A DNA stretch of 56,056 bases from Spirochaetota bacterium. GTDB lineage: Bacteria; Spirochaetota; UBA4802; UBA5550. Shown here piece by piece: positions 1 through 8,358 of this stretch (its first letter is position 1; the number at the start of each line of letters is the position of its first letter). The notes under the pieces were generated by a model. The model did no database searches. It saw only the letters and a program-made list of their open reading frames with translations, and had not been told where the DNA came from. Position numbers and translations under genes: made by a program. Location of the stretch: assembly GCA_016929135.1 (NCBI GenBank), contig JAFGJK010000129.1, forward strand, positions 1 through 56,056, given 5' to 3'.

Positions 1-79
1 GCCCCTCCAGCGGGATGGTGTGCAGCGCAATCATCAGCAACGCCGCAGCCGCACAGAGTGATGTCCCCAATGCCCCCAT
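1..79 (-). CDS. N-terminus of a small membrane or exported protein (partial)
   Basis: Only the first 26 codons are inside the window; the gene continues past the left edge. The peptide starts MGALGTSLCAAAALLMIALH, one hydrophobic stretch that could be a signal peptide or first membrane helix. The ATG at 79 has a good ribosome binding site (GAGGGGGGAGAGG) just upstream. It lies about 145 bases downstream of the SRPBCC gene on the same strand, so it may be the third gene of the TetR operon. The family cannot be named from this fragment. Confidence 0.55.
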   Translation of the reverse strand, partial: MGALGTSLCAAAALLMIALHTIPLEG

Positions 80-223
80 GGTACCTCTCCCCCCTCTCAT
101 CGCAGGCCACCTCCTTGATCGATTACCGGATACGCACGCCTGCCAGTTTATCTCCCGGCCTTCACTGTTTTCAAGTCATTTACGACATCGGAGCAAACCC
201 TCATGCCGAGAAGGGAGCAGGCA

Positions 224-727
224 TCACCGCCGTCCGCTCCGCCTGCCGAGCCTTCTCCGAAGAAAACGGACCCAGGGCCCCAGGCCGGTCCTCTTCCTGG
301 ACCCGGTGAGACGGTTCTCCGCCAGATCGAGGCCGTCCTCCAGCAGGGCATCGTGGCAGGGACCGATCACCAGTCGCCACAGGAGCCACTCCCGGATACC
401 GCACGTCCCCTCCACGACGTGGCGGAGGACCACCCCCCTTCGCCGGTGCACCACCTCGAAGTAGTGGCGGCCGTCCAAGCCGGCGAGAGCACCCGATTCC
501 TCAAAGGTGAACTCCGCCCTCCTCCCCGGCCGGTACTCCGTCATGCGGTACCGGACGAACCCGTGGCCGCCGGCCGCACCCTCTCCCAGCGGCCGGTCCA
601 GGGTCATCGCCGGCCAGCGGTACCGTGGCCAGAGGAAATCGCCCGGTCCCGCCAGGCTGTCGATGGCGCTGCCGACCATCTCCGCCGGTAGTTCCATCGC
701 CCTCTCATGTACGTTCCAGATCCTCAT
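224..727 (-). CDS. SRPBCC/polyketide-cyclase-like protein
   Basis: This 167-residue protein has the look of the START/SRPBCC ligand-binding fold: an N-terminal strand opening with RIWNVHERAMELPAE, a charged central sheet (around FVRYRMTEYRPGRRAEFTFEE), and a C-terminal helix that would close the pocket. The ligand is unknown. Its ATG overlaps the TGA of the upstream TetR gene as ATGA, and its ribosome binding site (GAGGAGGAAG) lies inside that gene, so the two are translationally coupled. The TetR protein probably controls this gene along with itself. Very high GC and a basic C-terminal tail are visible. The fold call is moderately sure; enzymatic activity is not implied. Confidence 0.6.
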   Translation of the reverse strand: MRIWNVHERAMELPAEMVGSAIDSLAGPGDFLWPRYRWPAMTLDRPLGEGAAGGHGFVRYRMTEYRPGRRAEFTFEESGALAGLDGRHYFEVVHRRRGVVLRHVVEGTCGIREWLLWRLVIGPCHDALLEDGLDLAENRLTGSRKRTGLGPWVRFLRRRLGRRSGRR

Positions 728-1305
728 GGCTTCCTCCTCATGATGTGCTCGCAGGTCTCGCGGATCAGCCGGTCTGCCGATTCCGGCGGCGCCACCCCCT
801 TCTCAAGGCATCCACGCACGGCAGCGAGGGGGACCTGAATCAGGGCGAACAGGGCCCGATCCATGCCGCCGGAGGAATAGCGCCCGAAGGCTCGCCGCAC
901 AAAGGATTTCAGCCCCTCCGCCAGATTCCGCTCCAGCGCCGCAGCGCGCCCACGGACCCCGGCAGGCCATTCCCGTGCCACCAGCTCTTCCCGCCGGTAC
1001 AGCAGCAGCACGCGCGCCTCTATGGGATGCTCCCTGACCCAGTGAAGGGTGTACAGGGACGCCTGCACCGCCTCCCCGGCGGCCAGGATCTCCAGGAACC
1101 CCTCCTGAAATGATTCCGCGATGCCGAGCCAGAGTTCCGCCAGGATCATCTCCCGCGAGGAGAATCGGTGGTATACGGAGCCCACCGGCGCGTCGATGTG
1201 TCCGGCGATGGAGGCGACGGTGACCGCCCCGGGCCCCCCCCTGCCGATGATCTCCAGCGCCGCGTCGATGAACTGGCGGTTCTCAAAATACGCATTTCGA
1301 CCCAT
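724..1305 (-). CDS. TetR/AcrR-family transcriptional regulator
   Basis: This 193-residue protein carries an N-terminal TetR helix-turn-helix (about residues 10-55, including VTVASIAGHIDAPVGSVYHRF) followed by a helical ligand-binding and dimerisation half. The length is typical of the family. A perfect 30-bp palindrome begins four bases upstream of the ATG and contains a plausible promoter, which points to autorepression. There is no Shine-Dalgarno sequence, and the promoter spacing puts the transcription start on or next to the ATG, so the mRNA may be leaderless. It is followed by the overlapping SRPBCC gene, its likely co-regulated partner. The inducer is unknown. Confidence 0.88.
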   Translation of the reverse strand: MGRNAYFENRQFIDAALEIIGRGGPGAVTVASIAGHIDAPVGSVYHRFSSREMILAELWLGIAESFQEGFLEILAAGEAVQASLYTLHWVREHPIEARVLLLYRREELVAREWPAGVRGRAAALERNLAEGLKSFVRRAFGRYSSGGMDRALFALIQVPLAAVRGCLEKGVAPPESADRLIRETCEHIMRRKP

Positions 1306-1308
1306 AAA

Positions 1309-1338
1309 GATATATTAGAATATATATTCTAATATATC
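1309..1338 (-). promoter_or_regulatory. 30-bp perfect palindromic operator overlapping the TetR promoter
   Basis: Positions 1309-1338 equal their own reverse complement over all 30 bases, with the inner half-site ATTAGAATAT. On the minus strand a -35 box TTGATA (1335-1340), a 17-base spacer and a -10 box TAATAT (1312-1317) sit across the palindrome. The expected start of transcription falls about on the ATG at 1305. This is the expected layout for an autoregulatory TetR operator. Confidence 0.75.
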
Positions 1339-1438
1339 AAGAAAAAAACCCGTCACGATACGATTTTCGAAGCCACGGGCAAGACGGGAGGTGAACGGCG
1401 AACGACAGCGAGATGGGAAACCGGGGCACTCGACGCCA

Positions 1439-2818
1439 TCAGGGATTCCGGGCCAGGACCTCCTTCACGAGCCTGCTGTCGGATTGCTTGATGAAGATGA
1501 GATTGCGCACGATGGTGAAGTAGGATTCCAGGGCCACGGAATTCTTGATCCCGCGGTAGGCGCAGTAGGACCGTATAAAGAGGTAGTAAAAATGGCTGTA
1601 GCGGGTGATCATCCTGTTCAGAAAATCCTTGTGTATCTTCATGGATATCTCCACCACCCAGTAGATGAAAAGCTCCACCAGCTGACGGTGCTCCTCCTGA
1701 ACCTCCAGGTTCTCGCGGATGGCCTGGCATATGCCCAGGTCATTCTGGTAGAGGTACTGGATGATCTTGATGATCCTCATCCTGTATTCAAGCGTCTGGA
1801 GCACCTCGATCTCGAATGAGTGCATATACCGGCGGGCAAGATCGTTTATGTAGCCGGCGAACTCCTCGCTGCTGATGATCCCGCCGGCCTTGAAGAACTC
1901 GTCCATGGTGCTGGCAAGCATCTGGCGCATGGGCCGGGTTGCCGGGTTGCGCGCCAGGGCCCGGTATACCGATTCCCACGCCGCTGAGGGATCGTCTTGG
2001 ATATCCCGCTCCGGGGCCTTCTGCCTGTTTTCACGCTCAAGCCGCTGCAGGTATTCCTGCTCGGTATACGAGCGCATCGTCCTCACAATGAGCTTCAGCT
2101 CCCCCTCGATATCCTCGCTCTTCCTCGTCTGCTCCCCGGAGACGACAAAGTACCGCCCCCTCTGCTCGTCCTTGAAATAGGATGAGAGAAAGGTGTCAGC
2201 GGCGGACCTGCGGACCAGCAACGCATCGTAGAGGGAGGCGATGATTACACCCCTGTGTATCTGCGCCTTCATGCTCTCATAGGCCATCCCGCCGTGCAGG
2301 TAGGTGCTGTAATCACGGATCAGGTAGTTGACGTTGATCCCGCCGGCGGTCATGTTTCGGTAGTGGGGGGTATGGAGCATCAGCTCCGTTTTCAGAAGCT
2401 CCGTGACCCGCTTGTGCAGGTGTTCATTCAGGGATATGGCCGGCACGTAGTACCTGTCGAGGTCCGCCCCGTCGATCGTCTCCCTGAAGAGCACTGAAAC
2501 CGCTCCGGTCTTCACGAGAAAATCCCTGATAAGGAGCACAGGGGCCTCTTCCGAGGTGCTCTTCACGACCAGATCCATCAGCATCTTCCCGGTGATGATA
2601 CCGTCCCCCTTCTGAAGCACCAGCAGTATGGCCTCGAACTCCAGGGGGGAGAGAATCTTCAGCAGTGACCGTGCCATCTTCGCGTGCGGCGTCGCGTGCC
2701 AGTGGGGATTCACGGCAGGCGCCGGGGAGACTGTTCTTTTTTCTCTTTCCATGCGCTGCAGTTCTGAGGCCCGGAGTCCGGGTAACTGTGGCTTCGTACT
2801 ACCACTATCAATATACAC
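1439..2818 (-). CDS. Uncharacterised 459-residue helical protein
   Basis: I do not recognise this family. The protein is largely helical, has no signal peptide and no clear membrane segment, and is rich in charged and aromatic residues (for example RYMHSFEIEVLQTLEYRMRI near residue 340). The region about residues 48-130 could be a winged-helix-like module (FEAILLVLQKGDGIITGKML), which is only a guess. The listed start is a GTG at 2818 without a clear ribosome binding site; ATGs at residues 23 and 48 are alternatives. It is divergent from the TetR gene at 3007 across a 188-base AT-rich gap, so the TetR protein may regulate it. Codon use matches the neighbours, supporting a real gene. Confidence 0.7.
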   Translation of the reverse strand: MYIDSGSTKPQLPGLRASELQRMEREKRTVSPAPAVNPHWHATPHAKMARSLLKILSPLEFEAILLVLQKGDGIITGKMLMDLVVKSTSEEAPVLLIRDFLVKTGAVSVLFRETIDGADLDRYYVPAISLNEHLHKRVTELLKTELMLHTPHYRNMTAGGINVNYLIRDYSTYLHGGMAYESMKAQIHRGVIIASLYDALLVRRSAADTFLSSYFKDEQRGRYFVVSGEQTRKSEDIEGELKLIVRTMRSYTEQEYLQRLERENRQKAPERDIQDDPSAAWESVYRALARNPATRPMRQMLASTMDEFFKAGGIISSEEFAGYINDLARRYMHSFEIEVLQTLEYRMRIIKIIQYLYQNDLGICQAIRENLEVQEEHRQLVELFIYWVVEISMKIHKDFLNRMITRYSHFYYLFIRSYCAYRGIKNSVALESYFTIVRNLIFIKQSDSRLVKEVLARNP

Positions 2819-3006
2819 ATAAAATGCAATGCTTTTTCAAAAAAACACATACCTGCTGTTCAAATGTAATTGAAAATCCCCGGGAGGCGCCGTCCCCCTG
2901 CTACCGGAGTGAGACCGACGGTAATCGGAAAAAGTACTTTAAATTAAACAGGCATGGTCTCTATAATGATATCAGACGTAACCTTCATCATAATCCGGTG
3001 CGACAC

Positions 3007-3588
3007 ATGGAAACAAACCAGTCACAGATGCGGGAGCGGATCATCAACGCCGCCATCTCCTGTATCGAAAAAGAGGGCCTCTTCAACCTGACGATCCGCT
3101 CGGTGGCCAGGGAGGCTGGCGTCAACAGCGCCGCGATCAACTACTACTTCAGCTCCAAGGACCGCCTGATCCAGGAGGTGCTGAACACCACCATGCGTAC
3201 AGGGATAGAGGAGAACATCGCTGATTTTCTCTCGGACAGTGAGGCGGACCCCATGGAATCCCTGAAGGCAATGCTGGAGCACATGCTCGAAGGGATGATA
3301 AATTATCCCAACCTCATCAAGGCCCACATGGGCGACATGTTTCTCAAAGGAGTGTACCGCCGGGATTTCATGGAGCGCTTCACCCCCTTCTTCCTGGCCA
3401 TCGAGGAGAAGATCAGGGGGCAGCACCCGGAACTGAATGCCGAACAATTGAAGATAAAGGTGATGCAGCTCTGGTCCTCGGTGATGATGCCGGGGATCCT
3501 TCCGGGATTCTTCAGCTCCTACAGCGCCCTTGACTTCAAGGACCCGGAAACACGACGGCGGTACGTCGAGACGCTTTTGGAGAGTTGA
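3007..3588 (+). CDS. TetR/AcrR-family transcriptional regulator
   Basis: The reading frame is open far upstream, but the TetR domain begins at METNQSQMRERIINAA, so the ATG at 3007 is chosen; it gives 193 residues, the usual size. The helix-turn-helix spans about residues 8-55 (LTIRSVAREAGVNSAAINYYF). The C-terminal half is helical and Met-rich, with no recognisable ligand signature. It is transcribed away from the 459-residue unknown gene, a common arrangement for a local regulator. No strong ribosome binding site is visible before this ATG. Confidence 0.85.
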   Translation: METNQSQMRERIINAAISCIEKEGLFNLTIRSVAREAGVNSAAINYYFSSKDRLIQEVLNTTMRTGIEENIADFLSDSEADPMESLKAMLEHMLEGMINYPNLIKAHMGDMFLKGVYRRDFMERFTPFFLAIEEKIRGQHPELNAEQLKIKVMQLWSSVMMPGILPGFFSSYSALDFKDPETRRRYVETLLES

Positions 3589-3644
3589 GCCGCCATAGGC
3601 CGTCATCCCTCTCGGGAGAAGGGCATGAACCGGGCGCACACAGA

Positions 3645-4067
3645 CTACTCAGCAGCCCCCCGGTCCGCACAGGGCCCGATCCACCGGCCCGTCATCCGCT
3701 GCCTCATCTGCATTCCCCCGGAGACGACATTAATGTAGCCGTCGAGTGTCTCGCCGCGGTAGGTGATGCTGCCGTCGCTTCTCATGATGCCGTCATCCGT
3801 AGTGCACTCTGCCACCCAGTTGTAGGTGCTCCCCTGCAGCTTCGACGAGAGTATCCTGCACTTTTCGTCATACCTCTTCGGGTTCATGCTCCCCCTGGTG
3901 AGGCACACGGCGTATTTCACCGCAGGCATCTTGAAGAACACCCCCTTCAACTCGGCCTTGACGGTCATCTCCCAGTTCCCCTCCCGCATGTTCACCTCGG
4001 AGAGGACCGCGGCGCTGAGCCCCGCCATTAACAGGGCGACGATCACACAGGCTCTCATTCTGCTCAT
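3645..4067 (-). CDS. DUF3617-family exported protein
   Basis: This is a 140-residue protein with a signal peptide (MSRMRACVIVALLMAGLSAA) followed by the DUF3617 pattern: the opening REGNWEMTVKAEL, an LTRGSMNPK segment, conserved cysteines around CRIL and AECTT, and a final glycine/methionine-rich strand with RMTGRWIGPC. DUF3617 proteins are small periplasmic or secreted proteins of unknown function, common in Gram-negative bacteria. The ATG at 4067 has the ribosome binding site GAGGGCG. It lies 94 bases upstream of the next minus-strand neighbour, the downstream TetR gene being on the other strand, so it is probably a single-gene unit. Confidence 0.82.
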   Translation of the reverse strand: MSRMRACVIVALLMAGLSAAVLSEVNMREGNWEMTVKAELKGVFFKMPAVKYAVCLTRGSMNPKRYDEKCRILSSKLQGSTYNWVAECTTDDGIMRSDGSITYRGETLDGYINVVSGGMQMRQRMTGRWIGPCADRGAAE

Positions 4068-4161
4068 ACCGTACGCCCTCGATATAAAAAGTGTAACGCC
4101 GCCACCCTATCACCCCGCGCCGCCTGGTCCGTCAATACCCTTTCAGAGGATCCCCCCTCCC

Positions 4162-6543
4162 CTAGCATTGGTAGAGGCTCCTCCGGATGATCTCATCCTT
4201 CATCGCCGGGGTGAGATCGTTGAAATAGGACGAATAGCCGGAGACGCGCACCATGAGGTTCGGGTAGAGCGCTGGATCGTCTCTCGCCGCGGCGAGCATC
4301 TCGGGATCCAGCACGTTTATCTGCATCTGCATCCCCCCCCTGCGGAAATAGGTCTGGATGAGTCCCTGCAGGGCGGCCCGCCCCTCGTCGCCGCGAAGCG
4401 AGTGCGGGTCGAACTTCGCGTTCAGGTTCACCCCGTTTCCGATTTTTGTGAAGTCGATCCGGTTGACGGAGTTGCACACCGCCGTGGGACCGAATCGGTC
4501 CATGCCGCTCTCCGGCGCGATGCCGGAGGCGAAGGGCTCACCCCTCCTGCGGCCGCTGGGGAGCGCCCCGGTGATCCTGCCGAAGTACTCATGGGCGGTG
4601 ACCGAATAGAGCCCGGTGACGTAGCCGCCCCCCCGGGTGTTTTTTCCGAAGGAACGGAGGGTCTCACCGAACCTGTCGATGACGTAGAGGGTCCATCGGT
4701 CCGTCTCCTCCCGGTCGTTGCCGAACTTTTCCAGGTTCCTGAGATAGAGTCGCACCCTCTGGTCGCGCAGGTTTCTCTTCAGGTGCGCCACCAGCCCCTT
4801 CATCGTGTAGCGCCCCTCCTGGAACACGGCCCTCTCGACGGCGAAGAGGGCGTCGCCGGTGTCCGCCGGCGCCACGCACTGCACCCCGGAGAAATTGTAC
4901 CTGGCGCCGCCGGCGGTGCTGCACCGCCCGGCATCGATGCATCCGTCGATCAGCATGCTGGTGAGCGGTGTGGGATGGTACCGCCTGTTCGCCAGTTCCA
5001 CCGCCCTGAGGTCCCGGATGAGATCCCCCATCTTGCGCCGAAGCTGTGCCTCGAAGGCGCCCTTCACCGAGTCCATGGTCATCAGACTCCCCGCCGGACC
5101 GGTGCGGGCCCCGGAGCGGAACAGGTGGCCGAAGCGCCTGCCGCCGTTGAGCGCCATCTCCAGGCAGAGGGGCACGTTGAAGATCGCCGCATCGGTCGAT
5201 GAAAAGCTCTTCCCCTGCGACACCGGCTCGACGCACCCCACCCCGGTATAGTCCCTGGCGTCCTCCAAGGAATAGCCGTTTTTCGTCATCATGGCGATGA
5301 TCGATTCGTCGCAGTACAGGGCCGGCGTGTTGCTGCCGCGGGCCAGCATCCCGGTGATGATGTCCATATACTGCCGCGGCGACGCGGCGTGCACCCTGGC
5401 GTGGTAGTTCGGCTGGCGCATCCTGAGCTGGTCCATGAGCTCGAGAAAGATATAGGTGAGTTCGTTCACTCCGTCGCTGCCGTTTCTGTCCACACCGCCC
5501 ACGGTGACCACCTGCCCGTTGAACATGCCGCCGTGGAAATTGGTGAGATGGCTCGAGAAGACCGGAATTATCTCGGACATCTTGATGGAAAAGCACGCAA
5601 GGAGCTCCTTCGCCTCATCCCTGGTGATGAGGCCCCGTTCCAGGTCGCGCCGGTAGTAGGGGTAGAGATACTGGTCCATCCTTCCGGGGCATACCGAGTT
5701 GTCAAGGCTCTCCAGGTTCAGGGCGATCTGCGCGAAGAAGAGGGACTGCACCGCGTCGCGGAATGTTTCGGCGCCGCCTCGCGGCACCCTGCGGCACGAT
5801 TCCGCGATGGCCTCGAGCTCGCGCCTTTTCGCTGGATCCGCCTCCTCTCCGGCCATGGCGGCGGCCAGCTCTCCGTAGCGCTCCCCGAAACGTGCAATCC
5901 CCTCGGCGATGATCTTCATCGCCCGGTAGAGATCGCGCGCCACCTCGTCCGGTGCGGAATCCCGTTCCCGTTCCTCTATCTCCGCAATGAACCCACCGGC
6001 ACCGATGCGAATCAGCTTCTCATAGTCCGGCGCGATATGCGATATCCCCCCGGATTCGTTGATAAGATAGAAATGCGCCTTCAGCTGGTCGGCGACGAAC
6101 CTGATCCTGGCAAGGGGCGACCGGTACGCCCTGAGTGCCATGAAACGGAACATCCAGAACGGGATAACGGCGAGGAGCGAGCGTATCTCCTTCCCGGTGA
6201 CCGCCAGGGGGTTCGTCTCCCTGTTGCGGAACCGCAGGAGGTCCAGCATCACCGGCACGCCGTGGAGCTCCGGGAAGATCGAACCACCCACCCGCTTCGA
6301 GGAGAAGTTACCGACGATGAGCTCCCCGGGGTATATGGCGATACTCTTCCTTGCCAGCACCTCCGCCAGGGCCTCTGCCATGCGTACCACCGCCGGCTTC
6401 TTCCTGTTTTCCCGCCGCCGGTGGTACTGGGTCCATATGATAGCCCTCTCGGTGCAGACGGACTGCACCGCCCCCTGCACCTCCTCCCTCAGCGCCGCGG
6501 CGCGGGCCGGCAGCGGCCTCATCTCATCGATATAGTACGACAT
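4162..6543 (-). CDS. Glycyl radical enzyme (pyruvate formate-lyase superfamily, C-C/C-X lyase or dehydratase type)
   Basis: This 793-residue protein has the full signature of the superfamily: the active-site motif GVGCVEP (Cys437, Glu439) and, near the C-terminus, the glycyl radical loop RVSGYS (Gly769). It has one active-site cysteine followed by Glu, as in dehydratases and lyases such as glycerol dehydratase and trans-4-hydroxyproline dehydratase, and lacks the double cysteine of true pyruvate formate-lyase. The radical on Gly769 would be installed by the activase encoded just upstream, whose 3' end overlaps this gene by 20 bases. The ribosome binding site is GAGGAGGGG. The substrate cannot be read from the sequence, and no transporter or microcompartment gene is nearby. 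The enzyme would be oxygen-sensitive and cytoplasmic. Confidence 0.95.
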   Translation of the reverse strand: MSYYIDEMRPLPARAAALREEVQGAVQSVCTERAIIWTQYHRRRENRKKPAVVRMAEALAEVLARKSIAIYPGELIVGNFSSKRVGGSIFPELHGVPVMLDLLRFRNRETNPLAVTGKEIRSLLAVIPFWMFRFMALRAYRSPLARIRFVADQLKAHFYLINESGGISHIAPDYEKLIRIGAGGFIAEIEERERDSAPDEVARDLYRAMKIIAEGIARFGERYGELAAAMAGEEADPAKRRELEAIAESCRRVPRGGAETFRDAVQSLFFAQIALNLESLDNSVCPGRMDQYLYPYYRRDLERGLITRDEAKELLACFSIKMSEIIPVFSSHLTNFHGGMFNGQVVTVGGVDRNGSDGVNELTYIFLELMDQLRMRQPNYHARVHAASPRQYMDIITGMLARGSNTPALYCDESIIAMMTKNGYSLEDARDYTGVGCVEPVSQGKSFSSTDAAIFNVPLCLEMALNGGRRFGHLFRSGARTGPAGSLMTMDSVKGAFEAQLRRKMGDLIRDLRAVELANRRYHPTPLTSMLIDGCIDAGRCSTAGGARYNFSGVQCVAPADTGDALFAVERAVFQEGRYTMKGLVAHLKRNLRDQRVRLYLRNLEKFGNDREETDRWTLYVIDRFGETLRSFGKNTRGGGYVTGLYSVTAHEYFGRITGALPSGRRRGEPFASGIAPESGMDRFGPTAVCNSVNRIDFTKIGNGVNLNAKFDPHSLRGDEGRAALQGLIQTYFRRGGMQMQINVLDPEMLAAARDDPALYPNLMVRVSGYSSYFNDLTPAMKDEIIRRSLYQC

Positions 6544-7447
6544 CGAGCCCCTCCTCTACGAACAGATTTTTCACCCGCTCCATCGCCCCCTCCTGCATCG
6601 GCTCCAGGGCGATGTATTCCGACGGTGAATCCAGCTGCCGCCGCTTCCCCTCACCGAGGTTGTGGTAGGGGAGCAGATGGATCACCCCCTGCCCGTATCC
6701 CCTCAGCAGCGCCGCCGTGGCGGCGATGTTCTCCCCCCCGTCATTCACGCCCGGTATGACCGGCATCCTCGGCTGTACCGGAACGCCTGAGGCGGAGAGC
6801 CTCCCCAGGTTCTCAAGTATCAGTCCGTTCCCGACACCGGTCCACTTCCTGTGCGCCCCGTCGTCGGCATGCTTGAGATCGAAGTAGACCAGATCGAGAA
6901 AGGGGAGGAGCCCCTCCATCGCCGACCATTCAAAGTGGCCGCAGGTCTCCAGGAGGATGTGTATCCCCTGGGCCTTCAGCATCGGGCAGAAGGCGGCGAG
7001 AAACCGGTGCTGCCCCATGGGCTCACCGCCGGAGAGGGTGACGCCCCCGCCCGAGCCGGAAAAGAAATCCCTGTCTCGCCCGGCCTCCGCCATGAGGGCC
7101 TCAGGGGAATACTCCATGCCCACTACCCTGACCGCGCGGGCCGGGCAGGCCTCTGCGCAGCTGCCGCAGAGAGTGCAGCGGGACATGTCGAAGCGGCACT
7201 CATCGTCCCGTACTGCCCCCGCCGGGCATACCCTGACACATTCGTTGCAGCGTATGCAGCGATCCCTGGAGTATGACAGCTCCATTGAGTAGCGGTGCGA
7301 TTCCGGATTCTGGCACCACCGGCATCGCAGCGGGCACCCCTTGAAGAATATGGTCGTTCTGATGCCGGGCCCGTCGTGGAGCGAAAACTGCTGGACGTCA
7401 AATACGATTCCCCTCTCCTGGAGGGACGGCGCGGCCTTGGGTTCCAT
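6524..7447 (-). CDS. Glycyl-radical-enzyme activating protein (radical SAM)
   Basis: This 307-residue protein contains the radical SAM motif KGCPLRCRWCQNP (Cys38, Cys42, Cys45), then two ferredoxin-type [4Fe-4S] motifs (Cys64/67/70/74 and Cys91/94/97/101), and SGGEP at about residue 140. This is the layout of activases for non-PFL glycyl radical enzymes. It would reductively cleave SAM to make the glycyl radical in the downstream enzyme. The frame is open to 7498, but the ATG at 7447 fits the family start best; no ribosome binding site precedes it and the GntR operator lies four bases upstream. A promoter (TTGACA, 18 bases, AATAAT) is placed to give a very short leader. Confidence 0.94.
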   Translation of the reverse strand: MEPKAAPSLQERGIVFDVQQFSLHDGPGIRTTIFFKGCPLRCRWCQNPESHRYSMELSYSRDRCIRCNECVRVCPAGAVRDDECRFDMSRCTLCGSCAEACPARAVRVVGMEYSPEALMAEAGRDRDFFSGSGGGVTLSGGEPMGQHRFLAAFCPMLKAQGIHILLETCGHFEWSAMEGLLPFLDLVYFDLKHADDGAHRKWTGVGNGLILENLGRLSASGVPVQPRMPVIPGVNDGGENIAATAALLRGYGQGVIHLLPYHNLGEGKRRQLDSPSEYIALEPMQEGAMERVKNLFVEEGLDVVLYR

Positions 7448-7450
7448 AAT

Positions 7451-7461
7451 TGGTATTACCA
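7451..7461. promoter_or_regulatory. GntR-type operator, activase side
   Basis: TGGTATTACCA is a palindrome around a central base and matches the shape of GntR/FadR-family operators. An identical copy lies at 7555-7565. On the minus strand a promoter with TTGACA (7493-7498), an 18-base spacer and AATAAT (7469-7474) would start transcription right at this operator, so bound regulator would block the activase/glycyl-radical operon. Confidence 0.75.
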
Positions 7462-7554
7462 CAATACAATTATTATGAATAATTGTAGAATATGTCAAGT
7501 TAATTAGTGAAATTAATCATTTATTACTTGCATTTCTTCTATAATTCAATAATT

Positions 7555-7565
7555 TGGTATTACCA
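7555..7565. promoter_or_regulatory. GntR-type operator, regulator side
   Basis: This is the second exact copy of TGGTATTACCA. It lies 30 bases upstream of the GntR start codon and just downstream of a TATAAT box (7540-7545), so it would sit at the start of the regulator transcript and allow autorepression. The two copies are 104 bases apart between divergent genes. Confidence 0.72.
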
Positions 7566-7595
7566 GTTGAAAGAATATCATATCGGATCTCCTTT

Positions 7596-8345
7596 ATGGA
7601 ACATACACAGGATCAGGACATCCCCCCGCTGGCCCACAAGGTCTTCTCCGAGCTGAAGGCGGATATCCTGAACGGCACCATCCCCCCGGGGAGCAGGTTC
7701 CCCTCGGAGCGGGAGCTCACCCAGCGCTTCGGCGTCAGCAGGATCACCATACGCTCGGCCATATCCAAGCTCTCCCATCTGGGCTTCGTGCGGACGGTCC
7801 CCCAGAGCGGCACCTTCGTGAACGATTACCTGAGCGAGGCCTCGCTCCAGACGCTCATCGAGATCATGCAGAGCAGCGAACCGGTGGACCGGGAGATACT
7901 GACCTCCCTGTTGGAACTGCGAAGGATAATCGAGGTTCACGCGGCCGGACAGGCGGTGTCCAGGATGGAACGAAGCGACGCCGCGGAGCTGCGGTTACAG
8001 CTGAATGAGCTGAAGGGGAGCGTGTCGACCCCCGGTCGCATGGTGGAGCTCGATTACGGGCTGCACGAAACCCTTGTCCTGCTGTCGGGGAACCAGGTCC
8101 TTCGGCTCCTCTTCAACTCCTTCAAGCCGGTGTACCTCTTCTACCTGGAATTCTTCTACCGCGATCAGGCCCACCGCGACACAATTTTCGGATTCTACGA
8201 ACGGCTGCTCCAGGCGGCCGAGATGAGGGACGGGCGCTACGCGTCCCACATCATGGAGGAGACCCTGGTATATGCCGAGCACGCGGTGAAGGAGGCCCTT
8301 GAATCACTCCCCAACATACGCCTCACCATCCGGAAGGGCAGGTAG
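7596..8345 (+). CDS. GntR/FadR-subfamily transcriptional regulator
   Basis: This 249-residue protein has a winged helix at about residues 10-75 (VFSELKADILNGTIPPGSRF, SERELTQRFGVSRITIRSAI, then a wing ending QSGTFV) and a helical FCD-type effector domain at about 95-230, containing the His/Asp/Asn residues that in this subfamily hold a metal or carboxylate ligand. The ATG at 7596 is chosen because MEHTQDQD starts the domain; the upstream TTG start would place the operator inside the coding region. It is divergent from the glycyl-radical operon and has an identical palindrome in front of each unit. The likely effector is the substrate or product of the glycyl radical enzyme. Confidence 0.9.
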   Translation: MEHTQDQDIPPLAHKVFSELKADILNGTIPPGSRFPSERELTQRFGVSRITIRSAISKLSHLGFVRTVPQSGTFVNDYLSEASLQTLIEIMQSSEPVDREILTSLLELRRIIEVHAAGQAVSRMERSDAAELRLQLNELKGSVSTPGRMVELDYGLHETLVLLSGNQVLRLLFNSFKPVYLFYLEFFYRDQAHRDTIFGFYERLLQAAEMRDGRYASHIMEETLVYAEHAVKEALESLPNIRLTIRKGR

Positions 8346-8358
8346 GGGCGCCGGAACA

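Noticed and set aside
3826..5202. 458-codon open frame on the plus strand
   Set aside because: It lies antisense to the glycyl radical enzyme, is Pro/Arg/His-rich without any domain, and is explained by high GC in the third position of the real gene.
5389..6759. 456-codon open frame on the plus strand
   Set aside because: It is antisense to the glycyl radical enzyme and its activase, which have clear catalytic motifs; the product has no family features.
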